Assembly (NCBI RefSeq): GCF_900099895.1 | Contig: NZ_FNDY01000018.1 | Coordinates: forward strand, 1 to 64,000 | DNA length: 64,000 bases | From: Paenibacillus naphthalenovorans | GTDB taxonomy: Bacteria > Bacillota > Bacilli > Paenibacillales > NBRC-103111 | Direction: 5' to 3' | Part shown: piece by piece, positions 9,288 to 19,202 of the stretch | Position numbering within the stretch: position 1 is the first letter of the stretch | Layout of the letters: the number at the start of each line of letters is the position of its first letter | Program-made: the position numbers and the translations under genes | Notes under the pieces: generated by a model | The model's input: the letters and a program-made list of their open reading frames with translations, nothing else | Databases searched by the model: none | Told to the model about the DNA's origin: nothing

Positions 9288-9867
9288 ATTTTTTGTACAT
9301 GAGTCCTCCTATGTAGATGAAGGTGCGGTGATCGGTAAAGGGACAAAGCTATGGCATTTCTCTCATGTTATGGGCGGTGCAAAGATCGGTGAAAGATGTA
9401 ATATTGGACAAAATGTGTTTATAGCAAACAAAGTGGAAATTGGAAATAATGTAAAAATACAAAATAATGTATCCATATACGAAGGCGTTATTTTGGAAGA
9501 TGATGTTTTTTGTGGGCCGAGCATGGTTTTCACCAACGTAAAGACACCCAGATCGGCTTTTCCGAGAAATACAAGCGATGATTATGCGGTGACCAGGGTA
9601 TGCCGCGGGGCTTCGATCGGAGCGAATGCAACAGTTGTATGCGGCGTTACTATCGGTCAATGGGGCTTTGTTGCGGCTGGGGCGGTAGTCACAAAAGATG
9701 TACCGGAATATGCTTTAGTTGCAGGGGTTCCGGCGCGGCCAATCGGGTGGGTTTGCGAATGCGGAACAACTTTAAACGAAGAACGCCAACCCCTAACATG
9801 CACCTCGTGTGGACAACAGTATCTCCTTCAGGATGATGGAGGTCACCGGCGTTTAAAGAAGTTATAG
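9280..9867 (+). CDS. wbpD: Left-handed beta-helix N-acetyltransferase (WbpD type) with zinc ribbon
   Basis: 195 residues. Hexapeptide repeats run from about 15 to 150 ([36 protein letters not shown]), with the WHFSHV segment holding the probable catalytic His. Such enzymes acetylate the 3-amino group of UDP-GlcNAc3NA using acetyl-CoA. The C-terminus adds a small zinc-ribbon-like motif, CECG with CTSCG. Coupled to the preceding gene by an 8-base overlap and followed closely by the aminotransferase. Confidence 0.88.
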   Translation: MSEFFVHESSYVDEGAVIGKGTKLWHFSHVMGGAKIGERCNIGQNVFIANKVEIGNNVKIQNNVSIYEGVILEDDVFCGPSMVFTNVKTPRSAFPRNTSDDYAVTRVCRGASIGANATVVCGVTIGQWGFVAAGAVVTKDVPEYALVAGVPARPIGWVCECGTTLNEERQPLTCTSCGQQYLLQDDGGHRRLKKL

Positions 9868-9884
9868 GAAGGTTGGATGATGCC

Positions 9885-10997
9885 ATGGGCAAAATTCCGG
9901 TATTCAGTTTGCAAAGTGAAATTGAAAGCCTGAAAAGCAAATTAATGGATTCCATTGAAAATGTCCTTTTATCCGGCCATTTTATTATGGGAGAGAACGT
10001 AAGAGCATTCGAAGAGGAAGTTTCCGCCTATTTGGGTGTAAAGCATGCTGTAGCTCTAAATTCCGGTACGGATGCGTTGATTATTGCTTTAAAGGCAGTC
10101 GGAATTGGCGAGGGTGATGAAGTTATCACGACACCGTTTACTTTCTTTGCGACAGCGGAAGCTATTCATCAGGTTGGAGCGAAGGCCGTATTTGTCGATA
10201 TTGATCCTCGGACGTTTAATATGAATCCGTCTTTGATTGAGCAAGCTATCACACCGCGAACTAAAGCCATTTTACCTGTTCATATATTCGGGAGAACGGC
10301 AGAGATGGATGAAATTTTGGCGATGGCCAGAAGCTATCGACTCAAGGTGATTGAAGATGTAGCCCAAGCATTCGGTGCTGAATACAAAGGTAAAAAGGCA
10401 GGGACGCTGGGAGCTGCAGGATGCTTCTCATTTTTCCCTACGAAAAACTTAGGAGCATACGGAGACGGGGGACTAATAGCGACAGATGATGAAGAGATTG
10501 CTGAGTATTCAAGGATGCTTAGAATTCATGGATCCAAAAAGAAATACCATAACGAAACATTTGGTTATAATTCAAGACTGGATGAATTACAGGCCGCCAT
10601 TCTTCGTGTAAAGCTGCCTTATATTGACCAATGGAATAACCAACGCATTCAGATTGCTAATAATTACAATGAATGGCTTGCGGGTATACCTGGGATTGTT
10701 CTTCCAGAGTCAGCTGACTTCCACAGATCATCTCACGTTTTCCATCAATACACTATTCGTATATTAGATGGGAAGAGAGATCGTTTGCAAAAAAACCTTG
10801 CAGACCAAGGTATAGATACAATGATTTACTATCCTATCCCGGTCCATCGATTGCCGGTTTTTCAAGACGACTCCATTTCATTGCCTATTGCCGAGCAGGC
10901 CTCGTCGGAGGTCATTAGTTTGCCGATCTGGCCGCAGATGGAGACCGAGACCCAGAAGACTGTAGTAAAAGCGCTGGAATCATTATTAAAAATATAG
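9885..10997 (+). CDS. wbpE: DegT/DnrJ/EryC1/StrS aminotransferase (WbpE type)
   Basis: 370 residues from the ATG at 9885, with AGGAAGG about 11 bases upstream; the upstream in-frame TTG overlaps the ribosome site and is unlikely. PLP features include LNSGTDALIIAL, the Asp in VIEDVAQAFGA, and the Schiff-base Lys in FFPTKNLGAYGDGG. In this pathway it transfers an amino group from glutamate to the 3-keto sugar made by the preceding oxidoreductase. Order here is dehydrogenase, oxidoreductase, acetyltransferase, aminotransferase. No WbpI-type 2-epimerase gene is seen, so the product is predicted to stay in the gluco configuration. Confidence 0.9.
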   Translation: MGKIPVFSLQSEIESLKSKLMDSIENVLLSGHFIMGENVRAFEEEVSAYLGVKHAVALNSGTDALIIALKAVGIGEGDEVITTPFTFFATAEAIHQVGAKAVFVDIDPRTFNMNPSLIEQAITPRTKAILPVHIFGRTAEMDEILAMARSYRLKVIEDVAQAFGAEYKGKKAGTLGAAGCFSFFPTKNLGAYGDGGLIATDDEEIAEYSRMLRIHGSKKKYHNETFGYNSRLDELQAAILRVKLPYIDQWNNQRIQIANNYNEWLAGIPGIVLPESADFHRSSHVFHQYTIRILDGKRDRLQKNLADQGIDTMIYYPIPVHRLPVFQDDSISLPIAEQASSEVISLPIWPQMETETQKTVVKALESLLKI

Positions 10998-11080
10998 TTG
11001 ATTTCCGCAATTCCTCTAACACAATGCATATGATTGTCCGATATTACTATCATATGAACCCAGTCATGGAGGTGTTTGAG

Positions 11081-11464
11081 GTGGATATAAATGTACCGAC
11101 CGGAGCTTCTGAGAAGAATAGATACCCATCGACAAGAAGCGAGTCTGGGGGTAGCGAATGGCGTGTTACATCTGCGGCTAACCTGCATTCAGTAAAGGAC
11201 TTAAAAGAAGCGGAACTTAGGGGAGAGAACATTCCTGTTAGTGAGGAACAGTTCATCAAAGCAATCGAACGGGCTATTAAGTCCATTGAAGGGGCGTCAA
11301 CCTTCTTGGAATTTTCTGTACATAAAGAAACGAAGCAAATCCTTGTCAAGGTACTGAACAAGGAAACCGGAGAGCTGATTAGAGAAATACCGCCAGAGAA
11401 GAACCTCGATTTAATTGCCAAGATATGGGAGATGGCTGGAATCATCATAGATGAAAAAAGATAA
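11081..11464 (+). CDS. flaG: FlaG family flagellar protein
   Basis: 127 residues from the GTG at 11081, which has ATGGAGGTG 7 bases upstream; the open frame continues 19 codons further but without a ribosome site. A variable N-terminal half precedes the FlaG domain: FLEFSVHKETKQILVKVLNK, then TGELIREIPPEKNLDL. FlaG proteins influence filament length and usually lie beside fliD, as here. The gene resumes the conserved hag-flaG-fliD-fliS-fliT order after the glycosylation insert. Confidence 0.88.
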   Translation: MDINVPTGASEKNRYPSTRSESGGSEWRVTSAANLHSVKDLKEAELRGENIPVSEEQFIKAIERAIKSIEGASTFLEFSVHKETKQILVKVLNKETGELIREIPPEKNLDLIAKIWEMAGIIIDEKR

Positions 11465-11487
11465 TTTATTGAAGCAGGAGTTGATAA

Positions 11488-13056
11488 ATGATGGTTACGC
11501 CCATTAATCGCTTTAGTGGATTGGCTAGCGGCATGGATATCGATTCCATTGTTAAAGGCCTAATGATGGCCCATAGAAAACCATTGGACGTCCTTAAACA
11601 AAAAAAGCAGTTAATAGAATGGCAGCGTGAAGATTATCGCGATATGAATACGAAGCTGTGGGATTATCGCAACAACAAATTGTTTAACTTTAAGTTGGAA
11701 GGTAATTTAAGTTCCAGAACGGCCACTTCCGCTAACGCGGATATTATTACAGCGAAAGCGACAGGCGATGCGCAGATCGGCCAATTGAATATTAAAGTAA
11801 ACAATGTAGCTACAGCCGCCACAAATAGAAGTGCAAGCGATATACGAGCGAATTCGTCATTTGACCCGACAAAAACATTAGCGAGTCAAGCGGCTAATTT
11901 GGCAGGCACGCTAACACAGGTTACTCCGGCGACGAACCCTCCTACATATGAGACTTATGAAATTAAGATCAATGGCAGTAATGTGATTACGATCGATCCG
12001 AATGTAGATTCGCTTAATGATGTGATTGCCCGTATCAATGCAAATACGAATGTTACGTCTTTTTATGAAGTGGGGAGTACGGGAGGATTGGTCTCGTTTA
12101 CTTCGAAGCAGACGGGAACAGTGAATGGCGCCAATAAGGATTCAGCCAACATCACCTTCGAAAACGTAAAAGGGAACTTTACTACGGACATATTAAAGAT
12201 AACGGGTGCAGGTACAGCAGCAACGGATGCATCTGTAGACATCAACGGGGTAACCGGGATAACGAAGAAGAGCAATACCTTTACCATTAATGGGGTGGAG
12301 CTTACGTTAAATCCACTGACCCCGGCAGGTTCTTCAACTACAGTCACAGTAAAAACAGATACGGACAAGATGGTTGAGAGCATAAAGGGCTTCATTAATG
12401 ATTACAACGAAATCTTAAAAACGATGCAGGACAAAATCAACGAAAGCCGATTTCAAGGCTATCCACCGCTGAGTGACGAGCAGAAAAAAGAAATGAAGGA
12501 TAGCGACATTGAGCTTTGGACCAAAAGGGCACGAAGCGGTCTTTTGAGGAACGACTCCTATCTTAGCCAAGCGGTCAGCGGCATGAGAATGGCGATCATG
12601 GCTCAAGTGGAAACAGGGAGCAAGGATTATAAAACGTTAAGCTCCATCGGTATAGAGACCGGTCAATATGTTGAAAACGGGAAGCTTTATCTTACTGACG
12701 AAAACAAGCTGAGAAAAGCCATCGAGGAAAATCCTGATGCTGTCATCGCGATGTTTACGGCTAATGGAAATGGCGATGCGGACCAATCTGATGTGGGAAT
12801 TGCAGAACGGATTTATGATCAATTGAAAATAACATTAGACGGTCTGACGAGCAGAGCGGGAACAGCCGTATCTCTTTCAGATAATAGCGTTCTTGGGAAA
12901 AGATTATATGAAATGGATAAAGAGATTGATAAATGGAATGTACGGTTAAACGAAATTGAAAATCGATATTACAGACAATTTACTGCCATGGAGAGTGCTA
13001 TTAGCAGATACAATTCTCAATCCTTATACTTAGCCAACGCATTCGGCGGAGCTTAA
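11488..13056 (+). CDS. fliD: Flagellar hook-associated protein 2 (filament cap) FliD
   Basis: 522 residues. N-terminal FliD_N (FSGLASGMDIDSIVKGLM, then a helical arm) and a C-terminal D0/D1-like coiled coil (KEIDKWNVRLNEIENRYYRQFTAMESAI, then YNSQSLYLANAF). The middle is Thr/Asn-rich and variable as usual for the family. FliD forms the cap at the filament tip under which flagellin folds. Start at 11488 with a CAGGAG site; fliS begins 17 bases after the stop. Confidence 0.95.
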   Translation: MMVTPINRFSGLASGMDIDSIVKGLMMAHRKPLDVLKQKKQLIEWQREDYRDMNTKLWDYRNNKLFNFKLEGNLSSRTATSANADIITAKATGDAQIGQLNIKVNNVATAATNRSASDIRANSSFDPTKTLASQAANLAGTLTQVTPATNPPTYETYEIKINGSNVITIDPNVDSLNDVIARINANTNVTSFYEVGSTGGLVSFTSKQTGTVNGANKDSANITFENVKGNFTTDILKITGAGTAATDASVDINGVTGITKKSNTFTINGVELTLNPLTPAGSSTTVTVKTDTDKMVESIKGFINDYNEILKTMQDKINESRFQGYPPLSDEQKKEMKDSDIELWTKRARSGLLRNDSYLSQAVSGMRMAIMAQVETGSKDYKTLSSIGIETGQYVENGKLYLTDENKLRKAIEENPDAVIAMFTANGNGDADQSDVGIAERIYDQLKITLDGLTSRAGTAVSLSDNSVLGKRLYEMDKEIDKWNVRLNEIENRYYRQFTAMESAISRYNSQSLYLANAFGGA

Positions 13057-13073
13057 TAGCAGGAGGATGGAAA

Positions 13074-13475
13074 ATGATACAATCAGTACAAAGAAACAAA
13101 TATTTGGAGGCCTCCGTTCATACGGCAACCCCAGCGCAGTTGTTGATCTTGTTATGTGACGGGGCTATACGTTTTTGCAGAGCGGCGATTGAAGCTATTA
13201 AGCAAAATAAATATGATGAAGCGAATACCAATCTTTGCAGGGCTCAAGATATTATCAGCGAATTTATGATTACCTTAGACCCCCAATCGCCTATTTCGGA
13301 TAATCTGATGAAGCTTTATGAATATTTTAATTACAGGTTGATTCAAGCAAATACAAAGAAAAATATTGAACCCGCTGAAGAAGTACTGGGATATTTAATT
13401 GAGTTGAAGGAAACGTGGTTTCAAGCCTCAAAGCTAGTTCATCAGGGTAGTGCTGCCGGAGTAACCCATGGATGA
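13074..13475 (+). CDS. fliS: Flagellar export chaperone FliS
   Basis: 133 residues with typical FliS features: an early KYLEASVHTATPAQLLILLCDGAIRF segment, then a helical bundle. FliS binds the C-terminus of flagellin before export and in Bacillus also contacts FliW. AGGAGG lies before the ATG. The 3' end overlaps the next gene by 8 bases. Confidence 0.95.
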   Translation: MIQSVQRNKYLEASVHTATPAQLLILLCDGAIRFCRAAIEAIKQNKYDEANTNLCRAQDIISEFMITLDPQSPISDNLMKLYEYFNYRLIQANTKKNIEPAEEVLGYLIELKETWFQASKLVHQGSAAGVTHG

Positions 13476-13803
13476 GCTCATTCAAGAATTGGAACAACTC
13501 ATGGGAGATTGGATGCAGTCTCTGTCGAACATGACCTATGAGGAGATATCAGCATATGTTGACAGTAGAGAACAAATCATTGAAAGGATGAAGAGCCACT
13601 CTTTATCCCCAACGGAACGAAACAAGTATACGGCCCGGGTACAGCGCTTGCTTCAGCATGATGCGCTAATCCTTGCCAAAATGAATGAGCTTAGAGATGA
13701 GGGCTTGCAAGGGACAAGTAAAATCAACCGGGGTCGATTGCAAAAAACGGCGTATGAAACAGAATTTGTTCTGGATAGTGTGTTCTTTGATCGGAAGAAA
13801 TAG
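13468..13803 (+). CDS. fliT: FliT-like flagellar protein
   Basis: 111 residues, all-helical and charged. Sequence similarity to FliT is low, as usual; the assignment rests on size, helical character and position directly after fliS, with which it overlaps by 8 bases. FliT proteins are chaperones for FliD. No unusual features seen. Confidence 0.7.
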   Translation: MDELIQELEQLMGDWMQSLSNMTYEEISAYVDSREQIIERMKSHSLSPTERNKYTARVQRLLQHDALILAKMNELRDEGLQGTSKINRGRLQKTAYETEFVLDSVFFDRKK

Positions 13804-14033
13804 ATGAGATGACTCTGGATGATTATTCCCGCAGAGGTTCAGTGAAAGATCGTTTTGCTCCTGGCTTCAAAAGCGAGGTGGCTGCGGTCTTTTTTGATTA
13901 CCCGGGTTTTCGGCGTATGGAAAGGAACCGGGAGATGAAGTTTGTTAAAAGAATAAGGTAAGTCAAACGTCCAGGTTGATGTTGGCTCATGCTAACCCAA
14001 CGCTGCGGACTATACTTCAATGAATAAGTAAGT
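13804..14033. other. Intergenic stretch after fliT, nothing supported
   Basis: A 50-codon open frame starts at 13809 but has no ribosome site and no recognisable family, so it is not called. Otherwise no structure found before the terminator at 14034. Confidence 0.5.
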
Positions 14034-14068
14034 AATAATACTCACAGACATGCTGTGAGTATTATTTT
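14034..14068. terminator. Strong hairpin terminator after the flagellar genes
   Basis: A 14-bp inverted repeat (AATAATACTCACAG with CTGTGAGTATTATT), a 5-base loop and T's following. It is almost symmetric, so it could act in both directions. Confidence 0.85.
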
Positions 14069-14218
14069 GCCTGTGGACAATGTGTATAACTCTGTTGATA
14101 ACTTTGCGGGAAATGTCGAAAAACCGCGACAGAACGGGCTTTTTGGCTGTGAATAGATTATCAAGAGAATGTTAATACGAGAATTTTCAAAATATTTTTA
14201 TAACACGCTGATGTCGCA

Positions 14219-14248
14219 TTGACATGGGTAAGTTTGGAGTGATATATT
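14219..14248 (+). promoter_or_regulatory. Sigma-A promoter of the cold-shock gene
   Basis: TTGACA at 14219-14224 and TATATT at 14243-14248 with an 18-base spacer. The mRNA would have a leader of about 45 bases before the csp ATG. Confidence 0.75.
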
Positions 14249-14301
14249 CGAAATGTAGGCTAGAGCTTGCAGTTATTTGATAACGAAGGGAATGTTTTTG
14301 C

Positions 14302-14499
14302 ATGCAAGGTAAAGTTAAATGGTTTAATGCAGAAAAAGGCTACGGTTTCATCGAACGCGAAGACGGGGGCGACGTATTCGTACATTTCTCCGCTATTCAA
14401 GCCGATGGCTTCAAGACGCTGGAAGAAGGTCAATCCGTTGAGTTTGATATCGTAGAGGGCGCACGCGGTCCTCAAGCGGCTAACGTCATCAAGTTGTAA
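14302..14499 (+). CDS. Cold-shock protein (CspA family)
   Basis: 65 residues with both RNA-binding motifs of the cold-shock fold: KGYGFIER (RNP1, about 12-19) and VFVHFSAI (RNP2, about 25-32). A single-stranded nucleic-acid chaperone. Independent unit with its own promoter and terminator; ribosome site AAGGGAA. It has been placed between fliT and hpf, which are closer together in B. subtilis. Confidence 0.96.
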   Translation: MQGKVKWFNAEKGYGFIEREDGGDVFVHFSAIQADGFKTLEEGQSVEFDIVEGARGPQAANVIKL

Positions 14500-14553
14500 T
14501 CATCCGGTCGGGATTCGGCCGCATTTATAGATGGTTATGTTTGAAGATGGCTG

Positions 14554-14587
14554 ACACCCTGGGAGCAATTCCAGGGTGTTTTTTTGT
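14554..14587 (+). terminator. csp terminator
   Basis: ACACCCTGG pairs perfectly with CCAGGGTGT across an 8-base loop, then a run of seven or eight T's. Confidence 0.93.
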
Positions 14588-14647
14588 ATGCGCATACCTT
14601 CCAATCGGCTGGAAAATGGTATGTGTATTTCTTGTGAAAGGAATGTT

Positions 14648-14684
14648 AAAGGATTTTTAATGCGGCAGGAGAATATGGTATAAT
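14648..14684 (+). promoter_or_regulatory. Sigma-H-type promoter of hpf, with overlapping TATAAT
   Basis: AAAGGATTT (14648-14656) and GGAGAATAT (14668-14676), spaced by 11 bases, match every specified position of the B. subtilis sigma-H consensus RnAGGwwWW-N11/12-RnnGAATww. A separate TATAAT at 14679-14684 could be a second, sigma-A -10 element, although no good -35 is seen for it. B. subtilis hpf (yvyD) is known to be sigma-H controlled. Confidence 0.75.
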
Positions 14685-14709
14685 GTAGGTATGAAAGGAG
14701 GAGTACTAC

Positions 14710-15264
14710 ATGAAATTCAACATACGTGGTGAAAACATCGAAGTGACAGAAGCGTTGAGAGATCATGTTGAAAAAAAGCTGAGTAAGCTGGAAAGGTACT
14801 TTGAAGCTCCCCCTACATCTGAAGTTAACGTAACATTGAGTGTCGTGAAAGGCATGCATGCCATTGAGGTGACGATCCCGCTTACAGGCTTGTTGTTGAG
14901 GGCGGAAGAAAAGCATACCGATATGTATGCCTCGGTCGATCTGGTGGTAGACAAGCTGGAGCGGCAGATTCGGAAGGCCAAGACGAAGGCTAACCGCAAA
15001 ATCCGCCAAGAAGGCGGTCTTAAAGATTTATTCCGGGTAGAATCGGAACCAGGCGCTTCCTCTGCTCTTGAAGAAGACGACGAATACGAATTGGTACGGA
15101 CGAAGCGGTTTACGCTGAAGCCGATGGATGTGGAAGAAGCCATTCTGCAAATGAATATGGTAGGCCACAATTTCTTTGTTTTTGCTAACTCCGATACGGA
15201 ACAGGTCAACGTGGTGTATAAACGCGACGACGGGAGATACGGTTTAATTGAGCCGGCCCGGTAA
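14710..15264 (+). CDS. hpf: Ribosome hibernation promoting factor, long form
   Basis: 184 residues, the long HPF type. An N-terminal S30AE domain (MKFNIRGENIEVTEALRDHVEKKLSKLERYF, about 1-95) is joined by an acidic linker to a C-terminal dimerisation domain (RTKRFTLKPMDVEEAILQMNMVGHNFFVF, about 125-184). It dimerises 70S ribosomes into inactive 100S particles in stationary phase. Excellent ribosome site AAAGGAGGAG. The gene sits between flagellar genes and secA as in B. subtilis. Confidence 0.96.
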   Translation: MKFNIRGENIEVTEALRDHVEKKLSKLERYFEAPPTSEVNVTLSVVKGMHAIEVTIPLTGLLLRAEEKHTDMYASVDLVVDKLERQIRKAKTKANRKIRQEGGLKDLFRVESEPGASSALEEDDEYELVRTKRFTLKPMDVEEAILQMNMVGHNFFVFANSDTEQVNVVYKRDDGRYGLIEPAR

Positions 15265-15284
15265 TCTGATCATTTGAAAGATCT

Positions 15285-15349
15285 GAGCTTGCCTGAAACG
15301 CCGATGGAACATCGTAAGATGCCTGCGGCGCATGATGGCAGGCTCTTTT
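15285..15349 (+). terminator. hpf terminator
   Basis: GAGCTTGCC (15285-15293) pairs with GGCAGGCTC (15337-15345) and inner arms also pair; four T's follow. It has a longer, branched loop than a minimal terminator. Confidence 0.75.
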
Positions 15350-15452
15350 CAGTAATATAAGGAAATACAGCGGTTTGTTGCGGCGAGAAGAGCAAACTGC
15401 TACAATTTAGATTATATGATATTGTTCGAAGAGGAGAAAGGGGATTAGCTGC

Positions 15453-17966
15453 ATGCTAGGACTCGTGAAAAAAATATTTGGCGATTCGAATGATCGCGAA
15501 CTGAAGAGGATGTGGAAGACGGTTGAATATATCAACTCGTTGGAAGAATCCATTCAGACGCTAACCGATCAAGATTTGCGTAATAGAACGAACGAATTCC
15601 GCAACCGTTTGGAGAATGGCGAGGATCTGGACGATCTGCTGCCGGAAGCTTTTGCGGTTGTAAGGGAAGCCTCCAAACGTGTGCTTGGCAAGCGTCATTA
15701 TGACGTACAGCTTATCGGCGGTATGGTACTGCATGAAGGCCGGATCGCAGAAATGCGGACAGGTGAAGGAAAGACACTGGTCGGTACGCTTCCGGTATAT
15801 TTGAATGCGCTCTTGGGCAAAGGCGTTCATGTGGTCACGGTCAATGATTATTTGGCTCAGCGCGACAGCGCCGAGATGGGCAAAATATATGAATTTTTGG
15901 GCATGACCGTCGGCGTAAACCTGGCGAATCTGGGGCATGCGGAGAAACAGCAAGCCTATGCTTGCGATATTACGTACGGTACGAACAACGAGTTCGGATT
16001 CGACTATTTGCGCGACAACATGGTCGTATATAAAGAACAGATGGTGCAAAGACCGCTTTATTATGCGGTCATCGACGAGGTCGATTCTATTTTGGTCGAT
16101 GAGGCCCGTACACCGCTGATTATTTCCGGACAAGCTGCCAAATCGACCGCCATGTATTTGACAGCGGATAATTTTGTAAGGGGTCTGAAGGAAGAAGAAG
16201 ACTATGTGATTGATGTGAAGCTGCGCTCGGTTACGTTGACGGAGGCCGGGGTGGAGAAAGCGGAAAAAGCGTTCGGCATTGAGAACTTATTCGATCATGA
16301 GCATGTGACGCTCAACCATCATATCCAACAGGCATTGAAAGCACACGCAATTATGCGCCGCGACGTAGATTACGTCGTGAATGACGGCGAGATCGTCATT
16401 GTCGATGAATTTACCGGACGGTTGATGACGGGCCGCCGCTACAGCGAAGGGCTTCACCAGGCGATTGAAGCGAAGGAGAAGCTGCAAGTACAGAACGAAT
16501 CGATGACGCTGGCGACCATTACGCTGCAGAACTACTTCCGGATGTACCGCAAGCTGTCGGGGATGACGGGTACGGCCAAGACAGAGGAAGAAGAGCTGAA
16601 GAAAATATACGGGCTGGACGTTATTGTCGTTCCGACCAACAAACCGATGATCCGTCAAGATTTGCCGGACGTTGTATATAAGTCGATAGGCAGCAAGTTT
16701 CGTGCCGTAGTGAATGAGATCGTAGAGCGCCATAAGAAGAACCAGCCGGTGCTGGTCGGTACGGTATCGATTGAGAACTCCGAGCGGCTGTCCGAAATGC
16801 TGAAGAAAAAAGGCGTGAAGCATCAGGTTCTGAATGCAAAATACCATGCCGAGGAGGCGGAAATTGTCTCCCGTGCGGGCCAGCCTGGCGCGGTAACGAT
16901 CGCCACCAACATGGCGGGCCGCGGAACCGACATTATGCTGGGAGAAGGTGTAGCCGAAATCGGAGGCCTGCATATTATAGGTACGGAGCGCCACGAAAGC
17001 CGACGGATCGATAACCAGCTGCGCGGACGTGCCGGACGCCAGGGGGATCCGGGGTCTTCCCAGTTTTACTTGTCGCTGGAAGATGACCTGATGCGCCGTT
17101 TCGGTGCGGAGAACATTATGGGCATGATGGATCGCCTGGGCTTTGAGGAAGACCAACCGATTGAAAGCAAGCTGATTACCAAAGCCATCGAATCCGCACA
17201 GAAGCGTGTGGAAGGCAACAACTTCGATGTACGGAAGATCGTTCTTCAGTACGACGACGTGATGAACCAGCAGCGGGAAATCATTTACAAGCAGCGCCGC
17301 GAAGTGATCGAATCCGAAAATATCCGTGATATCGTGCTCGGGATGATGATGCCGGTCATCGACCGCATCGTTGAAGCCCACTGCTCCGATGATCAGGTAC
17401 CGGAGGATTGGGACCTGCAGGCGATTGTCGATTACGCCAACGGAACGTTCCTGCATGAAGGTCAGCTGACGGCCGAAGAACTGTGGGGTAAAGAAAAAGA
17501 AGAGATCATCGAGTACATGAAGGATCTGTTGAGAAGACTGTATGAAGAGCGCGAGAAGCAGATCGGCGAAGAATTCATTCGTGAATTTGAGAAGGTTGTG
17601 GTGCTTCGTGCGGTCGACAGCAAGTGGATGGATCATATTGATGCGATGGACCAGCTTCGCCAAGGGATTCATCTTCGTGCGTACGGCGGTACGGATCCTT
17701 TACGTGAATATCAATTCGAGGGCTATGAGATGTTCCAGGAGATGATCCAGAGCATCCAGGAAGAAGTGGCTACTTACATTATGAAGGCCCATGTAGAGAC
17801 CAATCTCGTGCGTGAAGCCGTGGCCGAGGAACATGAGATCGCCACCAATAGCAGCGATGGAGCGCCCGCGCCGAAGAAGCCTGTCGTGAACGAAGACAAG
17901 ATTGGCCGTAATGATTTGTGCCCATGCGGCAGCGGCAAAAAATACAAACAGTGCCACGGAGTTTAA
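15453..17966 (+). CDS. secA: Protein translocase ATPase SecA
   Basis: 837 residues, full length. Walker A MRTGEGKT (about 102-109), DEAD-box-like [12 protein letters not shown] (about 208-219), helicase motifs MAGRGTDI and [16 protein letters not shown], and a C-terminal zinc motif [14 protein letters not shown] that binds SecB-like partners or phospholipid. Drives post-translational export through SecYEG and is also needed for flagellum-independent secretion. Starts at the ATG with an AGGGGA site. Located between hpf and prfB as in B. subtilis. Confidence 0.98.
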   Translation: MLGLVKKIFGDSNDRELKRMWKTVEYINSLEESIQTLTDQDLRNRTNEFRNRLENGEDLDDLLPEAFAVVREASKRVLGKRHYDVQLIGGMVLHEGRIAEMRTGEGKTLVGTLPVYLNALLGKGVHVVTVNDYLAQRDSAEMGKIYEFLGMTVGVNLANLGHAEKQQAYACDITYGTNNEFGFDYLRDNMVVYKEQMVQRPLYYAVIDEVDSILVDEARTPLIISGQAAKSTAMYLTADNFVRGLKEEEDYVIDVKLRSVTLTEAGVEKAEKAFGIENLFDHEHVTLNHHIQQALKAHAIMRRDVDYVVNDGEIVIVDEFTGRLMTGRRYSEGLHQAIEAKEKLQVQNESMTLATITLQNYFRMYRKLSGMTGTAKTEEEELKKIYGLDVIVVPTNKPMIRQDLPDVVYKSIGSKFRAVVNEIVERHKKNQPVLVGTVSIENSERLSEMLKKKGVKHQVLNAKYHAEEAEIVSRAGQPGAVTIATNMAGRGTDIMLGEGVAEIGGLHIIGTERHESRRIDNQLRGRAGRQGDPGSSQFYLSLEDDLMRRFGAENIMGMMDRLGFEEDQPIESKLITKAIESAQKRVEGNNFDVRKIVLQYDDVMNQQREIIYKQRREVIESENIRDIVLGMMMPVIDRIVEAHCSDDQVPEDWDLQAIVDYANGTFLHEGQLTAEELWGKEKEEIIEYMKDLLRRLYEEREKQIGEEFIREFEKVVVLRAVDSKWMDHIDAMDQLRQGIHLRAYGGTDPLREYQFEGYEMFQEMIQSIQEEVATYIMKAHVETNLVREAVAEEHEIATNSSDGAPAPKKPVVNEDKIGRNDLCPCGSGKKYKQCHGV

Positions 17967-17994
17967 AAATAAAGAGAACAAGACGTCGGAAAAG

Positions 17995-18025
17995 GAGGTC
18001 GGGGGAATCGCTCCGGTCTCTTTTT
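17995..18025 (+). terminator. Terminator between secA and prfB
   Basis: GAGGTCGGGG pairs with CTCCGGTCTC (three G-T pairs), loop GAATCG, then TTTTT. prfB begins about 30 bases later, so read-through or a promoter inside secA would be needed for it. Confidence 0.75.
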
Positions 18026-18056
18026 CTGCTAAAACTACGGACAGAGGTGTTTTGAC

Positions 18057-19176
18057 ATGTTAGAAGCAGATGTGAAGCGTGATTTACAAGAAACGGCCAA
18101 GCGATTGGCTGAGCTTAGGGGGTCTCTTTGACTTAGATCTCAAGCTGGAGCAAGTGGCGGATTACGAGGAAAAAATGTCGGCGCCCGATTTCTGGGACGA
18201 CAACGAGCGTGCGCAGAAGTTGATTGCCGAAGCGAACGGAGTTAAAAGCGTGGTGGATCAGTTTCAAGCGTTGGCTTCGGAGTACGAGGATCTCGAAGTG
18301 CTGGTGGAGCTGATGCAGGAAGAGAAAGATGAGAGCATGGCCGGGGACATTGAAAAGGGGATTGCCGCTCTCGTTAAGAAGCTCGAGGACTTTGAGCTGC
18401 AGCTGCTCCTAAGCCAGCCGTATGACCGGCTGAATGCCATTCTGGAGCTGCATCCGGGTGCGGGCGGTACGGAGTCGCAGGATTGGGCCGAGATGCTGCT
18501 TCGCATGTACCGCCGCTGGGCGGAGAAGAGAGACTTCAAAGTCGAGGTGCTCGACTATTTGCCGGGCGACGAGGCCGGTGTGAAGAGTGTAACGCTGCTG
18601 ATTAAGGGTTATAATGCCTACGGTTATTTGAAGGCGGAAAAAGGCGTTCACCGGCTGGTGCGTATCTCGCCGTTCGATGCATCCGGACGCAGGCACACGT
18701 CGTTTGTTTCGTGCGATGTTATGCCCGAAATCGATGATGACGTGGAGGTCGAGATCCGAACCGAGGATCTTAAGGTGGACACGTACCGTTCCAGCGGCGC
18801 CGGCGGACAGCACATCAATACGACCGACTCGGCTGTGCGGATTACGCACCTTCCGACCGGCGTCGTGGTTAGCTGTCAAACGGAGCGCTCGCAAATCAAG
18901 AACCGGGAGCGCGCGATGAAGATGCTTCGGTCGAAGCTGTACGAGAAGAAAATTGAAGAGCAGCAGAAGCAGCTGGCGGAAATCCGCGGAGAGGTATCCG
19001 ATATCGCCTGGGGGAGCCAGATCCGTTCGTACGTATTCCATCCGTACAGCATGGTGAAGGACCACAGGACGCAGGCGGAAACCGGGAACGTGAATGCCGT
19101 GATGGATGGTGAGCTCGATATGTTTATAGACGCTTACCTGCGCCAGCAGATTACGAGGCCGGAAAAAGAAAGCTGA
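18057..19176 (+). CDS. prfB: Peptide chain release factor 2 (programmed +1 frameshift)
   Basis: The first 24 codons run from ATG 18057 to an in-frame TGA at 18129; reading then shifts +1 (GAC at 18130) and continues to 19176, giving 372 residues. The joined protein reads [17 protein letters not shown], matching the family. RF2 hallmarks follow: the tripeptide anticodon SPF (within [16 protein letters not shown]) and the catalytic loop [18 protein letters not shown]2 recognises UGA and UAA stops, so low RF2 favours the shift and raises its own synthesis. Normal length. Confidence 0.97.
18117..18132 (+). promoter_or_regulatory. prfB programmed frameshift site
   Basis: AGGGGG (internal Shine-Dalgarno, 18117-18122), then TCT, the slippery CTT codon and TGA followed by C. 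This is the standard RF2 recoding signal, with TCT replacing the more usual TAT. Confidence 0.96.
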
Positions 19177-19202
19177 GAACATAAAGCGGAGTGTCCAAGC
19201 TC

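Noticed and set aside
13809-13961. 50-codon open frame after fliT
   Set aside because: No ribosome site, no recognised family, and no promoter.
16287-17672. 461-codon open frame opposite secA
   Set aside because: Antisense frames this long are common opposite GC-biased genes; no ribosome site or domain, and secA is certain.
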